Below are positions 48,564 to 58,016 of a stretch of 64,000 nucleotides of DNA, piece after piece (position 1 is the stretch's first letter; each line of letters starts with the position of its first letter). The position numbers were made by a program, and so were the translations under genes. This DNA comes from Photobacterium aquimaris (lineage in GTDB: Bacteria; Pseudomonadota; Gammaproteobacteria; Enterobacterales; Vibrionaceae): the NCBI RefSeq assembly GCF_002954455.1, contig NZ_MSCC01000001.1, positions 184,951-248,950 of the forward strand. Direction: 5' to 3'. The notes under the pieces were generated by a model. The model did not search any database. It was not told the origin of the DNA and saw only the letters and a program-made list of their open reading frames with translations.

Positions 48564-49901
48564 ATGGCTGAACGTAAGTTCTTTGGTACTGATGGTATTC
48601 GTGGTTTTGTTGGTGAAGGTCCAATTACACCTGATTTTGTAATGAAACTGGGTTGGGCTGCAGGACGTGTATTATCACAAACAGGTACTAAAAAAGTATT
48701 AATAGGTAAAGATACTCGCATTTCAGGTTACATGCTTGAGTCTGCTTTAGAAGCAGGTCTTGCCGCTGCTGGTCTAAAAGCGGCTTTTACTGGTCCAATG
48801 CCAACCCCTGCTGTTGCCTATTTAACTCGTACATTTCGTGCTGAAGCGGGTATTGTAATTTCTGCATCGCACAATCCTTACCATGATAACGGCATCAAAT
48901 TCTTTTCGGCTCAAGGTACTAAATTACCGGATGAAGTTGAATTAGCCATTGAAGCTGAAATGGAAAAACCATTAACGTGTGTTGAATCAGCACTATTGGG
49001 TAAAGCATACCGTATTGATGATGCTGCTGGACGTTACATTGAATTTTGTAAAGGTACATTCCCTAATCATCTAAGCCTTGAAGGTTTTAAGATTGTCGTC
49101 GATTGTGCGCATGGTGCTACGTACCATATTGCTCCTAAAGTTTTCGCTGAATTAGGTGCTGAAATTATTACTATTGGTTGCGAACCAAACGGTATCAATA
49201 TTAATGATAAAGTAGGTGCTACAGATGTTGCCGCATTACAAGCTAAAGTATTAGCTGAAAAAGCTGACTTTGGTATTGCCCTTGATGGCGATGGTGACCG
49301 TATTATCATGGTGGATGAGCTTGGTAATAAAATTGATGGTGACCAGATTGCTTACATCATTGCACGTGATGCATTACGTTGTGGCGAACTGAAAGGCGGT
49401 GTCGTTGGTACGCTAATGACCAATATGGGCATGGAAGTTGCACTTAGAAATCTAGGCATTCCTTTTGTACGTGCAAAAGTGGGTGACCGTTATGTAATGG
49501 AAGAACTACTAAAGCATAATTGGTTAATTGGTGCTGAAAATTCAGGTCATGTAATTTTACTTGATAAAGTAACGACAGGTGACGGTATTGTTGCTGGTTT
49601 ACAAGTTATGGCTTCTATCGTAGCAAGTAAAATGAGCCTGAAAGAGCTAAGTGATGGCATGATAATGTTCCCGCAGGTTTTGGAAAATGTTCGCTTTAAG
49701 GGTGACAACGATCCTCTACAATCAGCAGCTGTTATTGCAGCTACTCAAGCGGTTGAACAAAAATTAGGTGATAATGGTCGCGTATTGTTACGTAAATCAG
49801 GCACTGAGCCATTAATCCGTGTTATGGTTGAAGGCCAAAATGCAGCTGATGTTAAGCAATATGCATTAGATATTGCAAAAGCAGTAAAAGAAAACTGCTA
49901 A
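48564..49901 (+). CDS. glmM: Phosphoglucosamine mutase GlmM
   Basis: Converts glucosamine-6-P to glucosamine-1-P for UDP-GlcNAc, hence peptidoglycan and LPS. The 445-residue alpha-D-phosphohexomutase has the phosphoserine loop [12 protein letters not shown], metal loop DGDGDR, sugar-binding GAENSGH and phosphate-binding [20 protein letters not shown] 6 nt before the ATG. Follows folP after about 100 bp. Confidence 0.97.
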   Translation: MAERKFFGTDGIRGFVGEGPITPDFVMKLGWAAGRVLSQTGTKKVLIGKDTRISGYMLESALEAGLAAAGLKAAFTGPMPTPAVAYLTRTFRAEAGIVISASHNPYHDNGIKFFSAQGTKLPDEVELAIEAEMEKPLTCVESALLGKAYRIDDAAGRYIEFCKGTFPNHLSLEGFKIVVDCAHGATYHIAPKVFAELGAEIITIGCEPNGININDKVGATDVAALQAKVLAEKADFGIALDGDGDRIIMVDELGNKIDGDQIAYIIARDALRCGELKGGVVGTLMTNMGMEVALRNLGIPFVRAKVGDRYVMEELLKHNWLIGAENSGHVILLDKVTTGDGIVAGLQVMASIVASKMSLKELSDGMIMFPQVLENVRFKGDNDPLQSAAVIAATQAVEQKLGDNGRVLLRKSGTEPLIRVMVEGQNAADVKQYALDIAKAVKENC

Positions 49902-49955
49902 TGTAATGGTTATTGATAACTGTTTAATTTTTTAAACATTATTCAATAAAGGAGG

Positions 49956-49990
49956 AGGCTGGCTAATACAAATATGGTCAGCCTTTTTAT
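49956..49990 (+). terminator. Terminator after glmM
   Basis: AGGCTG (49956-49961) pairs with CAGCCT (49979-49984), followed by a T5 tract; the loop is long (17 nt). Confidence 0.7.
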
Positions 49991-50171
49991 TTCGATGACT
50001 TTGTTTTTGGCTAAATGTTGTGCAAGTGGTTCGGAATATTCACTTTTTTAGTAAATATTACTTGTCACTGTTACAGGGTTTCGCTAGTATTCATTCGCTC
50101 TCTAGATAAGAGGAATGCGCTGGCACTGCTAAAGCAAAGCCGGTATAGCAATTTAACCATAGGTGGAACCC

Positions 50172-50561
50172 ATGTACGAAATTCTACTTGTGATTTATCT
50201 TGTCGCTGCGCTTGGTGTAATTGGCCTAGTAATGGTTCAGCAAGGTAAAGGCGCAGATATGGGAGCTTCATTCGGGGCTGGTGCTTCAGGAACTTTGTTC
50301 GGCTCTAGCGGCTCAGGAAATTTTCTAACTCGAATGACAACACTTTGTGCACTAATTTTCTTTGTGATCAGTCTTGTTCTTGGCAACATCAGTACCAAGC
50401 AAGCAACAGAGACAAGTGGTTGGGATAACCTTTCGGCTCCTGCTACAACACAAACTGTTGAAACACCAAAGACTGTAACTACAGATAAAGTTGTTACAGC
50501 TGAAAAAACAACTGAGAACACTGCTGAAACAACACCAGCAACAAGTGAGAAATCTCAGTAA
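50172..50561 (+). CDS. secG: Protein translocase subunit SecG
   Basis: Small subunit of the SecYEG translocon. Two transmembrane helices (about residues 2-22 and 53-73) flank the conserved GKGADMGASFGAGASGTLFGSSGSGNF loop. The C-terminal tail is unusually long and rich in Thr/Glu (TETSGWDN.. to ..TTPATSEKSQ), as in Vibrio relatives; total 129 residues against 110 in E. coli. The ATG at 50172 follows AGGTGG by 5 nt; a GTG three codons earlier lies within this ribosome-binding site. tRNA-Leu follows within 12 nt, as in E. coli secG-leuU. Confidence 0.95.
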   Translation: MYEILLVIYLVAALGVIGLVMVQQGKGADMGASFGAGASGTLFGSSGSGNFLTRMTTLCALIFFVISLVLGNISTKQATETSGWDNLSAPATTQTVETPKTVTTDKVVTAEKTTENTAETTPATSEKSQ

Positions 50562-50572
50562 GTAAATATTTA

Positions 50573-50657
50573 GCCGAGATGGTGAAATTGGTAGACACGC
50601 TAGCATGAGGTGCTAGTGCCGTAAGGTGTAGGGGTTCAAGTCCCCTTCTCGGCACCA
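50573..50657 (+). tRNA. leuU: tRNA-Leu (anticodon GAG)
   Basis: 85-nt class II tRNA with long variable arm. Acceptor GCCGAGA pairs with TCTCGGC; anticodon loop contains GAG; the T-loop GGTTCAAGTCC and encoded CCA end are clear. It matches E. coli leuU in sequence and in its place after secG. Confidence 0.95.
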
Positions 50658-50670
50658 TTATACTGGTTAC

Positions 50671-50699
50671 TTGTAATAGTAACATCTGAACGGTATACT
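50671..50699 (+). promoter_or_regulatory. Promoter of initiator tRNA / rimP-nusA-infB operon
   Basis: TTGTAA (50671-50676), 17-bp spacer, TATACT (50694-50699). The predicted start near 50706 lies about 8 nt before the mature tRNA. Confidence 0.7.
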
Positions 50700-50714
50700 C
50701 AGTTCAGAATCGGA

Positions 50715-50791
<77 letters not shown>

Positions 50792-50884
50792 CTTTCCTGA
50801 AAATAGACTATTCTTACTTTTGAATGTTTGTTTTCTTACTAAGACACTTGCTTGCATGGTTTTAGTAATCAGGGTCCAGTAATA

Positions 50885-50911
50885 AAAACCCCGTATTCGG
50901 GGTTTTTTATT
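50885..50911 (+). terminator. First terminator between metY and rimP
   Basis: Stem AAAACCCCG/CGGGGTTTT with a tatt loop and T6 tail. Such leader terminators limit read-through from the tRNA into the nusA operon. Confidence 0.87.
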
Positions 50912-50941
50912 ATCTGAAACATGACCATTCAGGTATTTACT

Positions 50942-50961
50942 GGGCTTTATGCCCTTTTTTT
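50942..50961 (+). terminator. Second, short terminator-like hairpin before rimP
   Basis: A 4-bp GC stem (GGGC/GCCC) with a 5-nt loop is followed by seven Ts and ends 18 bp before the rimP start. Possible attenuator for rimP-nusA-infB. Confidence 0.5.
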
Positions 50962-50978
50962 GTTTCCGGGGGGTTGTC

Positions 50979-51434
50979 TTGACAGCTTTAGAGACACAAT
51001 TAACCGACTTACTTGAGCCTTCAGTTCAAGCTATTGGCTTTGAACTTGTTGGTTTAGAGTTCATCCGTGCTGGTGAGCACTCCACACTTCGCGTGTTTAT
51101 TGACCATGAAAATGGTATAAATGTAGACGGTTGTGCAGAGGTTAGCCGCCAGATTAGTGCAGTAATGGATGTTGAAGATCCAATTACTGTTGCTTACCAC
51201 CTAGAAGTGTCTTCCCCTGGATTGGAAAGACCACTCTTCAAAGCAGCACATTACCAACAATTTATTGGTCATGAAGTTAGCTTAGTATTAAAAATGGCGA
51301 TGGGTAACCGTCGTAAGTGGAAAGGTGACATTGTCGCTGTTGAAGGCGAACTGATCACACTTAACGTAGATGGCAATGACGAGTCCTTTGCACTTAGCAA
51401 TATCTCCAAGGCCAACCTAGTTCCAAAATTCTAA
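50979..51434 (+). CDS. rimP: Ribosome maturation factor RimP
   Basis: Assembly factor needed for 30S maturation. The 151-residue protein matches Rim[56 protein letters not shown] and [13 protein letters not shown]. The start is TTG at 50979 (MTALETQL), 5 nt after a G-rich Shine-Dalgarno; the frame continues upstream through the attenuator hairpin, which is rejected. E. coli rimP also starts with TTG. First protein gene of the nusA-infB operon. Confidence 0.95.
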   Translation: MTALETQLTDLLEPSVQAIGFELVGLEFIRAGEHSTLRVFIDHENGINVDGCAEVSRQISAVMDVEDPITVAYHLEVSSPGLERPLFKAAHYQQFIGHEVSLVLKMAMGNRRKWKGDIVAVEGELITLNVDGNDESFALSNISKANLVPKF

Positions 51435-51456
51435 CCGCTAAATTGGGGCATTAGAA

Positions 51457-52944
51457 ATGAACAAAGAAATCTTGGCTGTCGTAGAAGCGGTATCCAACGA
51501 AAAAGCTGTTCCTCGCGAGCGTATCTTTGAAGCGCTTGAGATTGCATTAGCGACAGCAACTAAAAAGAAACACGAAGCTGAAATCGAAGTTCGTGTTGTT
51601 ATCGATCGTAAAACTGGTGAATTTGAAACTTTCCGTCGTTGGAAAGCAGTAGAAGAGGTGACTCAACCTACACTTGAAATTACCTTAGAAGCGGCACAAT
51701 TTGAAGATCCAACAATTGCTCTTGGCGATTATGTTGAAGATGATATTCAATCTGTAACGTTCGACCGTATTACTACGCAAACAGCAAAGCAAGTTATCGT
51801 ACAAAAAGTACGTGAAGCTGAGCGTGAGCAAATCGTGGCACAATTTATTGACAACGAAGGTGAGCTAATTACTGGTATTGTTAAGAAAGTAAATCGTGAC
51901 GCAGTAATTATTGATTTAGGCAGCAACGCAGAAGCGGTTATCCAGCGTGATGATCAACTTCCTCGTGAAAACTTCCGTCCAGGCGACCGTGTTCGTGGTC
52001 TACTTTACAAAGTTGCCCCTGAAGCTCGTGGTTTCCAGTTATTCATGACGCGCTCTAAGCCTGAAATGTTATCTGAGCTATTCCGCATTGAAGTGCCTGA
52101 AATGGGCGAAGAACTGATTGAGCTAATGGGTGCAGCACGTGATGCTGGTTCTCGTGCAAAAATTGCAGTAAAAACTAACGATAAGCGTATTGATCCTGTT
52201 GGTGCGTGTGTTGGTATGCGTGGCGCACGTGTTCAAGCTGTTTCTAGTGAGCTTGGCGGCGAGCGTATTGATATCGTATTGTGGGATGAGAATGCTGCAC
52301 AATACGTGATCAATGCAATGGCACCTGCGGAAGTTGATTCAATTATTGTTGATGAAGACAACCACACTATGGATATCGCTGTACAGAAAGATAATCTGGC
52401 ACAAGCGATCGGTCGTAACGGTCAAAACGTACGTCTAGCATCACAGCTTACTGGCTGGGAACTAAACGTAATGACAGTTGAAGATCTACAGAAAAAACAC
52501 CAAGCAGAAGCACAAGCATCAATTGAAGTGTTTACTAAGCACCTTGATATTGATGAAGACTTTGCCACTGTATTGGTAGAAGAAGGCTTTACTACACTAG
52601 AAGAAATTGCTTACGTTCCATTAAGTGAATTAATGGATATTGATGGTCTTGATGAAGAGACTATTGAGCAACTACGTAGCCGTGCAAAAGCTGCATTGAC
52701 TACGTTAGCGCTTGCTAAAGAAGAATCGCTTGATGGTGTAGAACCAGCTGAAGATTTATTAAGTCTGGAAGGTCTTGAGCGCGAATTAGCGTTTAAGTTT
52801 GCAGCAAAAGGTATTTGTACGCTTGAAGATCTTGCTGATCAAGGAACTGATGACTTGACCGACATTGAAGGCGTGGACGAAGCAAAAGCGGGTGAGCTAA
52901 TTATGGCTGCGCGTAATATTTGCTGGTTCAGCGACGAAGCGTAA
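51457..52944 (+). CDS. nusA: Transcription termination/antitermination factor NusA
   Basis: 495-residue RNA polymerase-binding factor controlling pausing, termination and antitermination. Domains in order: N-terminal RNAP-binding domain (1-125), S1 (about 135-200; [21 protein letters not shown]), KH1 and KH2 ([27 protein letters not shown]), then two acidic AR repeats with helix-hairpin-helix character ([40 protein letters not shown]). The two-repeat C-terminus is typical of gamma-proteobacteria. Operon between rimP and infB. Confidence 0.97.
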   Translation: MNKEILAVVEAVSNEKAVPRERIFEALEIALATATKKKHEAEIEVRVVIDRKTGEFETFRRWKAVEEVTQPTLEITLEAAQFEDPTIALGDYVEDDIQSVTFDRITTQTAKQVIVQKVREAEREQIVAQFIDNEGELITGIVKKVNRDAVIIDLGSNAEAVIQRDDQLPRENFRPGDRVRGLLYKVAPEARGFQLFMTRSKPEMLSELFRIEVPEMGEELIELMGAARDAGSRAKIAVKTNDKRIDPVGACVGMRGARVQAVSSELGGERIDIVLWDENAAQYVINAMAPAEVDSIIVDEDNHTMDIAVQKDNLAQAIGRNGQNVRLASQLTGWELNVMTVEDLQKKHQAEAQASIEVFTKHLDIDEDFATVLVEEGFTTLEEIAYVPLSELMDIDGLDEETIEQLRSRAKAALTTLALAKEESLDGVEPAEDLLSLEGLERELAFKFAAKGICTLEDLADQGTDDLTDIEGVDEAKAGELIMAARNICWFSDEA

Positions 52945-52971
52945 TAAAAAATAAAGCAAGGGAGGAGCATT

Positions 52972-55704
52972 ATGTCAGAGGTTACCGTTAAAACATTGGC
53001 GGAAGAAATTGGTACGCCGATTGACCGTTTACTTCAACAGTTTTCAGATGCTGGGATAGCTAAGAATGTTGATGCAAATGTAAGCCAAACCGAAAAACAG
53101 GCGTTACTTAACCATCTCCAAAAGGAGCATGGTAGTGACGGCAATACTGACGGCGCTCCGACTCGTCTGACTCTGCAGCGTAAGACACGAAGTACACTAA
53201 GTGTGTCTGGCAGTGGTGGCAAGAGCAAAAATGTTCAAGTAGAAGTGCGCAAAAAGCGCACCTACGTGAAACGTTCAGCACTAGAGGATGAACAACGTGC
53301 AGCAGAAGAAGCTGTTAAGCGCGAAGCGGAAGCAAAAGCGCAACGTGAAGCTGACATGATTGCCAAACAAGCCGCAGAAGAAGCAGCAAAACGTAGCGCA
53401 GAGGAAGCTGCACTACGTAAAGCTGAAGAGCAGCGTAAAGCAGAAGAAACTGCTAAGCGTGAAGCAGAACAGAAACTAAAGCGTGCCGCTGAGGATAAAG
53501 CGAATCGTACCGAACAGGATAAGCGCAAAGCTGACGAAAAAGCTAAGCGCACCGTCGCTGACAAACAGGCTAAGTTAGATGCTGAAGTACTACAGCGTCG
53601 TCTGGAAGAGGAAGCCAAGCGAAAAGCCGAAGAAGAAAGTCAGCGTCAGCTAGAAGAGGCTCGCAAAATGGCAGAACAGAACGAGAAAAACGGGGTAAAA
53701 CCTGAGCAAGCAGTAAGTATGGAAAAATCTGATTACCATACAACGACATCTACTTATGCTCGTGCTGCAGAAGATGAACAAGACCGCAAAGAAGAAACTT
53801 CTCGCCGTCGTAAAAAGAAAAAGCCAGCGGCTAAGCAAGACGAACGTGGTGGCCGTGGCGGTCGTAACCAACGTGGTCGCGGTAAGCCACAAATGAACAA
53901 ACCAGCTTCAATGCAACATGGCTTCGATAAGACAGCACTAGTTGCTAAGCAAGATGTTGTTATCGGTGAAACGATTACAGTTGCTGAGCTAGCGAACAAA
54001 ATGTCTGTTAAAGGCGTTGAAGTTATCAAGGTAATGATGAAGATGGGCGCTATGGCGACTATCAACCAAGTTATCGACCAAGAAACAGCAACATTAGTTG
54101 CTGAAGAAATGGGTCACAAAGTTATTCTACGTAAAGAAAACGAGCTTGAAGAAGCGGTGCTTTCTGATCGTAACGCAGCTGATCTATTGAAAGTTTCTCG
54201 TGCACCAGTTGTTACTATCATGGGCCACGTTGACCATGGTAAGACATCAACACTTGACTACATTCGTAAAGCACACGTTGCTTCTGGCGAAGCAGGTGGT
54301 ATTACACAGCACATTGGTGCTTACCACGTTGAAACTGAAAACGGTATGATCACGTTCCTTGATACTCCAGGACACGCAGCGTTTACAGCTATGCGTGCTC
54401 GTGGTGCTCAAGCGACAGATATCGTTGTACTTGTTGTGGCTGCAGACGATGGCGTAATGCCACAAACAATCGAAGCGATTCAGCACGCAAAAGCGGCTGG
54501 TGTACCTTTGATCGTTGCGGTAAACAAGATCGATAAAGAAGATGCAAACCCAGATAACGTGAAGAACGAGTTAGCTCAATACGACGTTATGCCTGAAGAG
54601 TGGGGCGGTGAGAACATGTTTGTTCACATCTCTGCGAAACAAGGTACTAACATCGATGGTCTACTAGAAGCAATTCTTCTTCAGTCAGAAATTCTTGAGC
54701 TAACAGCAGTTGAAGAAGGCATGGCATCAGGTGTTGTTATTGAATCTCGTCTTGATAAAGGCCGTGGTCCAGTTGCAACAGTACTTGTTCAAGAAGGTAC
54801 ATTGCGTAAAGGCGATATCGTTCTTTGTGGTCTAATGCATGGTCGTATTCGTGCAATGCGCAACGAACAAGGTCAAGAAATCGAATCAGCAGGTCCATCG
54901 ATTCCTGTGGAGATCCTTGGTCTTTCTGGTGTGCCATCATCAGGTGATGAAGCGACTGTAGTACGTGATGAGCGTAAAGCACGTGAAGTTGCACTTTACC
55001 GTCAAGGTAAATTCCGTGATGTTAAACTAGCACGTCAACAAAAAGCTAAACTAGAAAACATGTTTGCTAACATGGAAGCTGGTGAAGTTGCTGAACTAAA
55101 CGTTGTGCTTAAAGCAGACGTTCAAGGTTCTGTTGAAGCAATCGCTGACTCACTACGTAAGCTTTCAACTGATGAAGTTAAAGTGAACATCGTAGGTTCA
55201 GGTGTTGGTGCAATCACTGAAACTGATGCAGTACTTGCAGCAGCTTCTAACGCAATCGTACTTGGTTTCAACGTTCGTGCTGATGCGTCTGCGCGTCAAA
55301 CAATCGAAAATGAAAACCTAGACCTACGTTACTACTCAATCATCTACCAACTAATCGACGAAGTTAAAGCGGCGATGGGCGGTATGTTGGCTCCTGAGTT
55401 CAAGCAAGAGATCATTGGTCTTGCTGAAGTACGTGACGTATTTAAGTCACCTAAGATTGGCGCAATCGCTGGTTGTATGGTAACTGAAGGTACTATTAAG
55501 CGTAACAACCCTATTCGTGTTCTACGTGAAAACGTAGTTATCTACGAAGGTGAGCTTGAGTCACTACGTCGCTTTAAAGATGACGTTGCTGAAGTTAAGA
55601 ACGGTTACGAGTGTGGTATCGGCGTTAAGAACTACAACGACGTTCGCGTTGGCGACCAGATCGAAGTATTCGAAATTATTGAAATCCAACGTACACTTGA
55701 CTAA
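52972..55704 (+). CDS. infB: Translation initiation factor IF-2
   Basis: GTPase that brings fMet-tRNA to the 30S subunit. 910 residues. The long N-terminal region (about 95-250) is a charged Ala/Glu/Lys/Arg coiled coil with many KAEE/KREAE repeats, followed by a basic, Gly-rich segment ([14 protein letters not shown]). The G domain shows GHVDHGKT (G1), DTPGH (G3), NKID (G4) and SAKQG (G5). Domains II-IV include the tRNA-binding C-terminus ([21 protein letters not shown]). GGGAGGAG precedes the ATG. Shorter IF2 isoforms from internal starts, as in E. coli, are possible but not located. Confidence 0.98.
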   Translation: MSEVTVKTLAEEIGTPIDRLLQQFSDAGIAKNVDANVSQTEKQALLNHLQKEHGSDGNTDGAPTRLTLQRKTRSTLSVSGSGGKSKNVQVEVRKKRTYVKRSALEDEQRAAEEAVKREAEAKAQREADMIAKQAAEEAAKRSAEEAALRKAEEQRKAEETAKREAEQKLKRAAEDKANRTEQDKRKADEKAKRTVADKQAKLDAEVLQRRLEEEAKRKAEEESQRQLEEARKMAEQNEKNGVKPEQAVSMEKSDYHTTTSTYARAAEDEQDRKEETSRRRKKKKPAAKQDERGGRGGRNQRGRGKPQMNKPASMQHGFDKTALVAKQDVVIGETITVAELANKMSVKGVEVIKVMMKMGAMATINQVIDQETATLVAEEMGHKVILRKENELEEAVLSDRNAADLLKVSRAPVVTIMGHVDHGKTSTLDYIRKAHVASGEAGGITQHIGAYHVETENGMITFLDTPGHAAFTAMRARGAQATDIVVLVVAADDGVMPQTIEAIQHAKAAGVPLIVAVNKIDKEDANPDNVKNELAQYDVMPEEWGGENMFVHISAKQGTNIDGLLEAILLQSEILELTAVEEGMASGVVIESRLDKGRGPVATVLVQEGTLRKGDIVLCGLMHGRIRAMRNEQGQEIESAGPSIPVEILGLSGVPSSGDEATVVRDERKAREVALYRQGKFRDVKLARQQKAKLENMFANMEAGEVAELNVVLKADVQGSVEAIADSLRKLSTDEVKVNIVGSGVGAITETDAVLAAASNAIVLGFNVRADASARQTIENENLDLRYYSIIYQLIDEVKAAMGGMLAPEFKQEIIGLAEVRDVFKSPKIGAIAGCMVTEGTIKRNNPIRVLRENVVIYEGELESLRRFKDDVAEVKNGYECGIGVKNYNDVRVGDQIEVFEIIEIQRTLD

Positions 55705-55743
55705 TAATCAGTGTAGATAGTTGTTTTTCAACATGATAATGAT

Positions 55744-55767
55744 AATGGGGAGCTTCGGCTCCCCATT
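55744..55767 (+). other. Strong UUCG stem-loop between infB and rbfA
   Basis: Perfect 10-bp stem AATGGGGAGC/GCTCCCCATT capped by a ttcg tetraloop. Only CTTT follows, so it is a weak terminator or, more likely, an RNA-processing/stability hairpin within the operon. Confidence 0.7.
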
Positions 55768-55802
55768 CTTTCAAGAGCATTATTCTTAGAGAGAGCAAGA
55801 CA

Positions 55803-56204
55803 ATGGCAAAAGAATTTAGCCGTACCCAACGTGTAGCACAACAGCTACAAAAAGAATTAGCAGTGATTTTACAGCGTGAAATCAAAGATCCAGCGATCGC
55901 AATGACAACAATCTCAAGTGTTGATGTATCGCGTGATATGAACTACGCCAAAATCTATGTAACTTTCTTTCCGATTGGTGAGCAAACTGCCGAAGGCAGC
56001 TTGGCAGCACTACGTGAAATGGCACCTTACATTCGTTCACTACTAGGTAAAGAAATTCGCCTACGTGTAACACCTGAGCTTAACTTCATTTTTGATCAAT
56101 CGTTAACTGAAGGTATGCGTATTTCTAACCTAGTATCAAAAGCGGTACGTGACGATGAAGATCGTCGTGGTGATGAAGACGAAGTAGAAAAAGGCGAGGA
56201 GTAA
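55803..56204 (+). CDS. rbfA: 30S ribosome-binding factor RbfA
   Basis: 133-residue KH-fold cold-shock factor for 16S rRNA 5'-end maturation. Family segments: [41 protein letters not shown] and [20 protein letters not shown]. The C-terminal tail is acidic ([17 protein letters not shown]). truB begins 3 nt after its stop and uses a GAGGAG inside the rbfA end, so the two are coupled. Confidence 0.97.
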   Translation: MAKEFSRTQRVAQQLQKELAVILQREIKDPAIAMTTISSVDVSRDMNYAKIYVTFFPIGEQTAEGSLAALREMAPYIRSLLGKEIRLRVTPELNFIFDQSLTEGMRISNLVSKAVRDDEDRRGDEDEVEKGEE

Positions 56205-56206
56205 GC

Positions 56207-57151
56207 ATGGCACGTCGTCGTAAAGGTCGTCCAATTAACGGTGTGATCTTGGTTGATAAACCAACCGGCATTAGTTCTAACGATACCCTGCAAAAAGTGA
56301 AACGTATCTTTTTTGCACAAAAAGCGGGCCATACTGGTGCGCTTGATCCTTTAGCGACGGGCATGTTACCGCTTTGTTTTGGTGAAGCGACCAAATTTTC
56401 ACAATTTTTATTAGATTCTGATAAGCGTTATCGTGTGATTGCCAAATTAGGCGAACGTACCGATACCTCTGATTCTGATGGTGAAGTGGTTGAGACCCGT
56501 GAGGTTAATGTTGATCGCGATCAGCTTGAAGCATGCATCGACCGTTTTCGTGGCACGACTGATCAAATTCCATCAATGTACTCAGCATTAAAATATCAAG
56601 GCCGTAAATTGTATGAATACGCACGTGAAGGGATCTCAATCCCTCGTGAGTCGCGTAAGATTACTGTGTATTCGGTTGAGCTATTGCGATTTGATAACAA
56701 TGAAGTTGAAATGGAACTTCATGTATCAAAAGGTACGTATATTCGTACTATCGTTGATGACTTGGGGGAAATGCTAGGTTGTGGTGCTCATGTTATTATG
56801 TTGCGTCGTACTGGTGTTTCTAACTTCCCGTATGAGCGCATGGTATCCATTGAGCAGTTACAAGCGATGCTCGATGATGCTAAAGCTAATGATGTTGAGC
56901 CAGGTACAGTATTAGATGCGTTATTATTACCAACTGATACTGCAGTACAAGATTTACCAGCAGTGAATATCACCGCAGAAGCTGCGGTTCATGTTCTACA
57001 CGGTAATCCTGTCGTTGCCGAGGTTGTTCCAGCTGAAGGCACATTAGTGCGTATTACGGTTGGGAATACTGCTGAATTTATTGGCGTTGGTACCATTGAT
57101 GCAAAAGGCATGTTGGCACCAAAGCGAGTAATGGCAAATGAACAACAGTAA
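56207..57151 (+). CDS. truB: tRNA pseudouridine(55) synthase TruB
   Basis: Makes pseudouridine 55 in the T-loop of all tRNAs. The 314-residue protein has the catalytic Asp motif [14 protein letters not shown], the substrate loops [20 protein letters not shown] and [18 protein letters not shown], the [14 protein letters not shown] motif, and a C-terminal PUA-like region. It is coupled to rbfA by a 2-nt gap, the usual rbfA-truB-rpsO-pnp order. Confidence 0.97.
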   Translation: MARRRKGRPINGVILVDKPTGISSNDTLQKVKRIFFAQKAGHTGALDPLATGMLPLCFGEATKFSQFLLDSDKRYRVIAKLGERTDTSDSDGEVVETREVNVDRDQLEACIDRFRGTTDQIPSMYSALKYQGRKLYEYAREGISIPRESRKITVYSVELLRFDNNEVEMELHVSKGTYIRTIVDDLGEMLGCGAHVIMLRRTGVSNFPYERMVSIEQLQAMLDDAKANDVEPGTVLDALLLPTDTAVQDLPAVNITAEAAVHVLHGNPVVAEVVPAEGTLVRITVGNTAEFIGVGTIDAKGMLAPKRVMANEQQ

Positions 57152-57252
57152 TAATGACTCCAGTAAATCACAAGTAATAGTCAATCATTAATCAGCTTGA
57201 TTAGGGTAAATAAGTTGCTTGAGATTAAAAATAACGCTGGTTAATTATTCGC

Positions 57253-57281
57253 TTGTAGTTCGTAGCGCTGATCAGTATAAT
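57253..57281 (+). promoter_or_regulatory. Sigma-70 promoter of rpsO
   Basis: TTGTAG (57253-57258), 17-bp spacer, consensus TATAAT (57276-57281). The predicted start near 57288 leaves a leader of about 65 nt, in which S15 autoregulation would act by analogy with E. coli. Confidence 0.78.
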
Positions 57282-57352
57282 CCGCGGCTTGGGTGTCGGC
57301 TGAATCAGAGATTGGCGGCACAAATTAAAACATCTTGTATTAGGAATGAGTT

Positions 57353-57622
57353 ATGTCTCTGAATGCAGAAACTAAAGCAGCAATCGTTGCAGATTACGCA
57401 CAATGTGAAAATGATACTGGTTCTCCTGAAGTTCAGGTTGCACTTTTAACAGCGCAAATCAACCACCTTCAAGGTCACTTTGCTAACCACAAGCACGACC
57501 ACCACAGCCGTCGCGGTCTACTACGTATGGTTTCTCGTCGTCGTAAGCTTCTAGATTACCTTAAGGGTAAAAACCTAGATCGTTACCAAGACTTGATCAA
57601 GCGTCTAGGCCTACGTCGCTAA
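57353..57622 (+). CDS. rpsO: 30S ribosomal protein S15
   Basis: 89-residue primary 16S rRNA-binding protein. Diagnostic residues: the [21 protein letters not shown] block, [26 protein letters not shown] and [13 protein letters not shown]. It has its own promoter and a strong terminator, giving a mono-cistronic transcript besides read-through into pnp. Confidence 0.97.
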   Translation: MSLNAETKAAIVADYAQCENDTGSPEVQVALLTAQINHLQGHFANHKHDHHSRRGLLRMVSRRRKLLDYLKGKNLDRYQDLIKRLGLRR

Positions 57623-57631
57623 GATTGCTTT

Positions 57632-57661
57632 AAGAAAGGAGCCCTAGGCTCCTTTCTTTTT
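57632..57661 (+). terminator. Terminator after rpsO
   Basis: Perfect 12-bp stem (57632-57643, 57647-57658) with a 3-nt loop and T-rich end. Confidence 0.9.
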
Positions 57662-57761
57662 ATCTGCTCTTTTTATTACTGATACCGCTATTATTGATTC
57701 GCCTTCCTGTCATCTTTTCTAATTTCGTCTACTATCTGTACCGGAGTTAAGCTCAAGTTTG

Positions 57762-57790
57762 TTGTATGAATGCTTACGCAGAGATATGAT
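57762..57790 (+). promoter_or_regulatory. Candidate promoter of pnp
   Basis: TTGTAT (57762-57767), 17-bp spacer, TATGAT (57785-57790). Start near 57797 gives a leader of about 220 nt containing the long hairpin at 57863-57911. A TATAAT at 57969-57974 with ATGACG 17 bp upstream is a weaker second candidate that would bypass the hairpin. Confidence 0.6.
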
Positions 57791-57862
57791 AGGTGGTGAG
57801 TAAATAACTGCACATTTCCACTATTTTTATGGCTTTGCGAGTCGTTTTCGTCGACCTTCAGG

Positions 57863-57911
57863 TCGCGGCTAATAAAAGTTTTCGTCATATGAGAACTTTG
57901 ATTAGTCGCGA
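57863..57911 (+). promoter_or_regulatory. pnp leader long hairpin (RNase III/PNPase autoregulation)
   Basis: TCGCGGCTAAT (57863-57873) pairs with ATTAGTCGCGA (57901-57911), and the stem continues inward as AAAGTT/AACTTT, so the duplex exceeds 18 bp. In E. coli RNase III cuts a comparable pnp leader duplex and PNPase then destabilises its own mRNA; the position and length here fit that mechanism. Confidence 0.75.
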
Positions 57912-58016
57912 TACGTGAAATCATAATAAAGTGGACATCAATTACATGACGCTTATGTTTGTGTTGGTTATAATTGACCTGCAAATAGAAAGCGGAATAT
58001 ATTTAAGGAAATTCAC

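Noticed and set aside
50015-50248. 77-residue open frame between glmM and secG
   Set aside because: It runs into secG in another frame, has no plausible start signal and shows Cys/Trp-rich shadow composition.
53262-53618. Ser/Ala-rich antisense open frame inside infB
   Set aside because: It is the shadow of the repetitive Ala/Glu/Lys coiled-coil of IF2.
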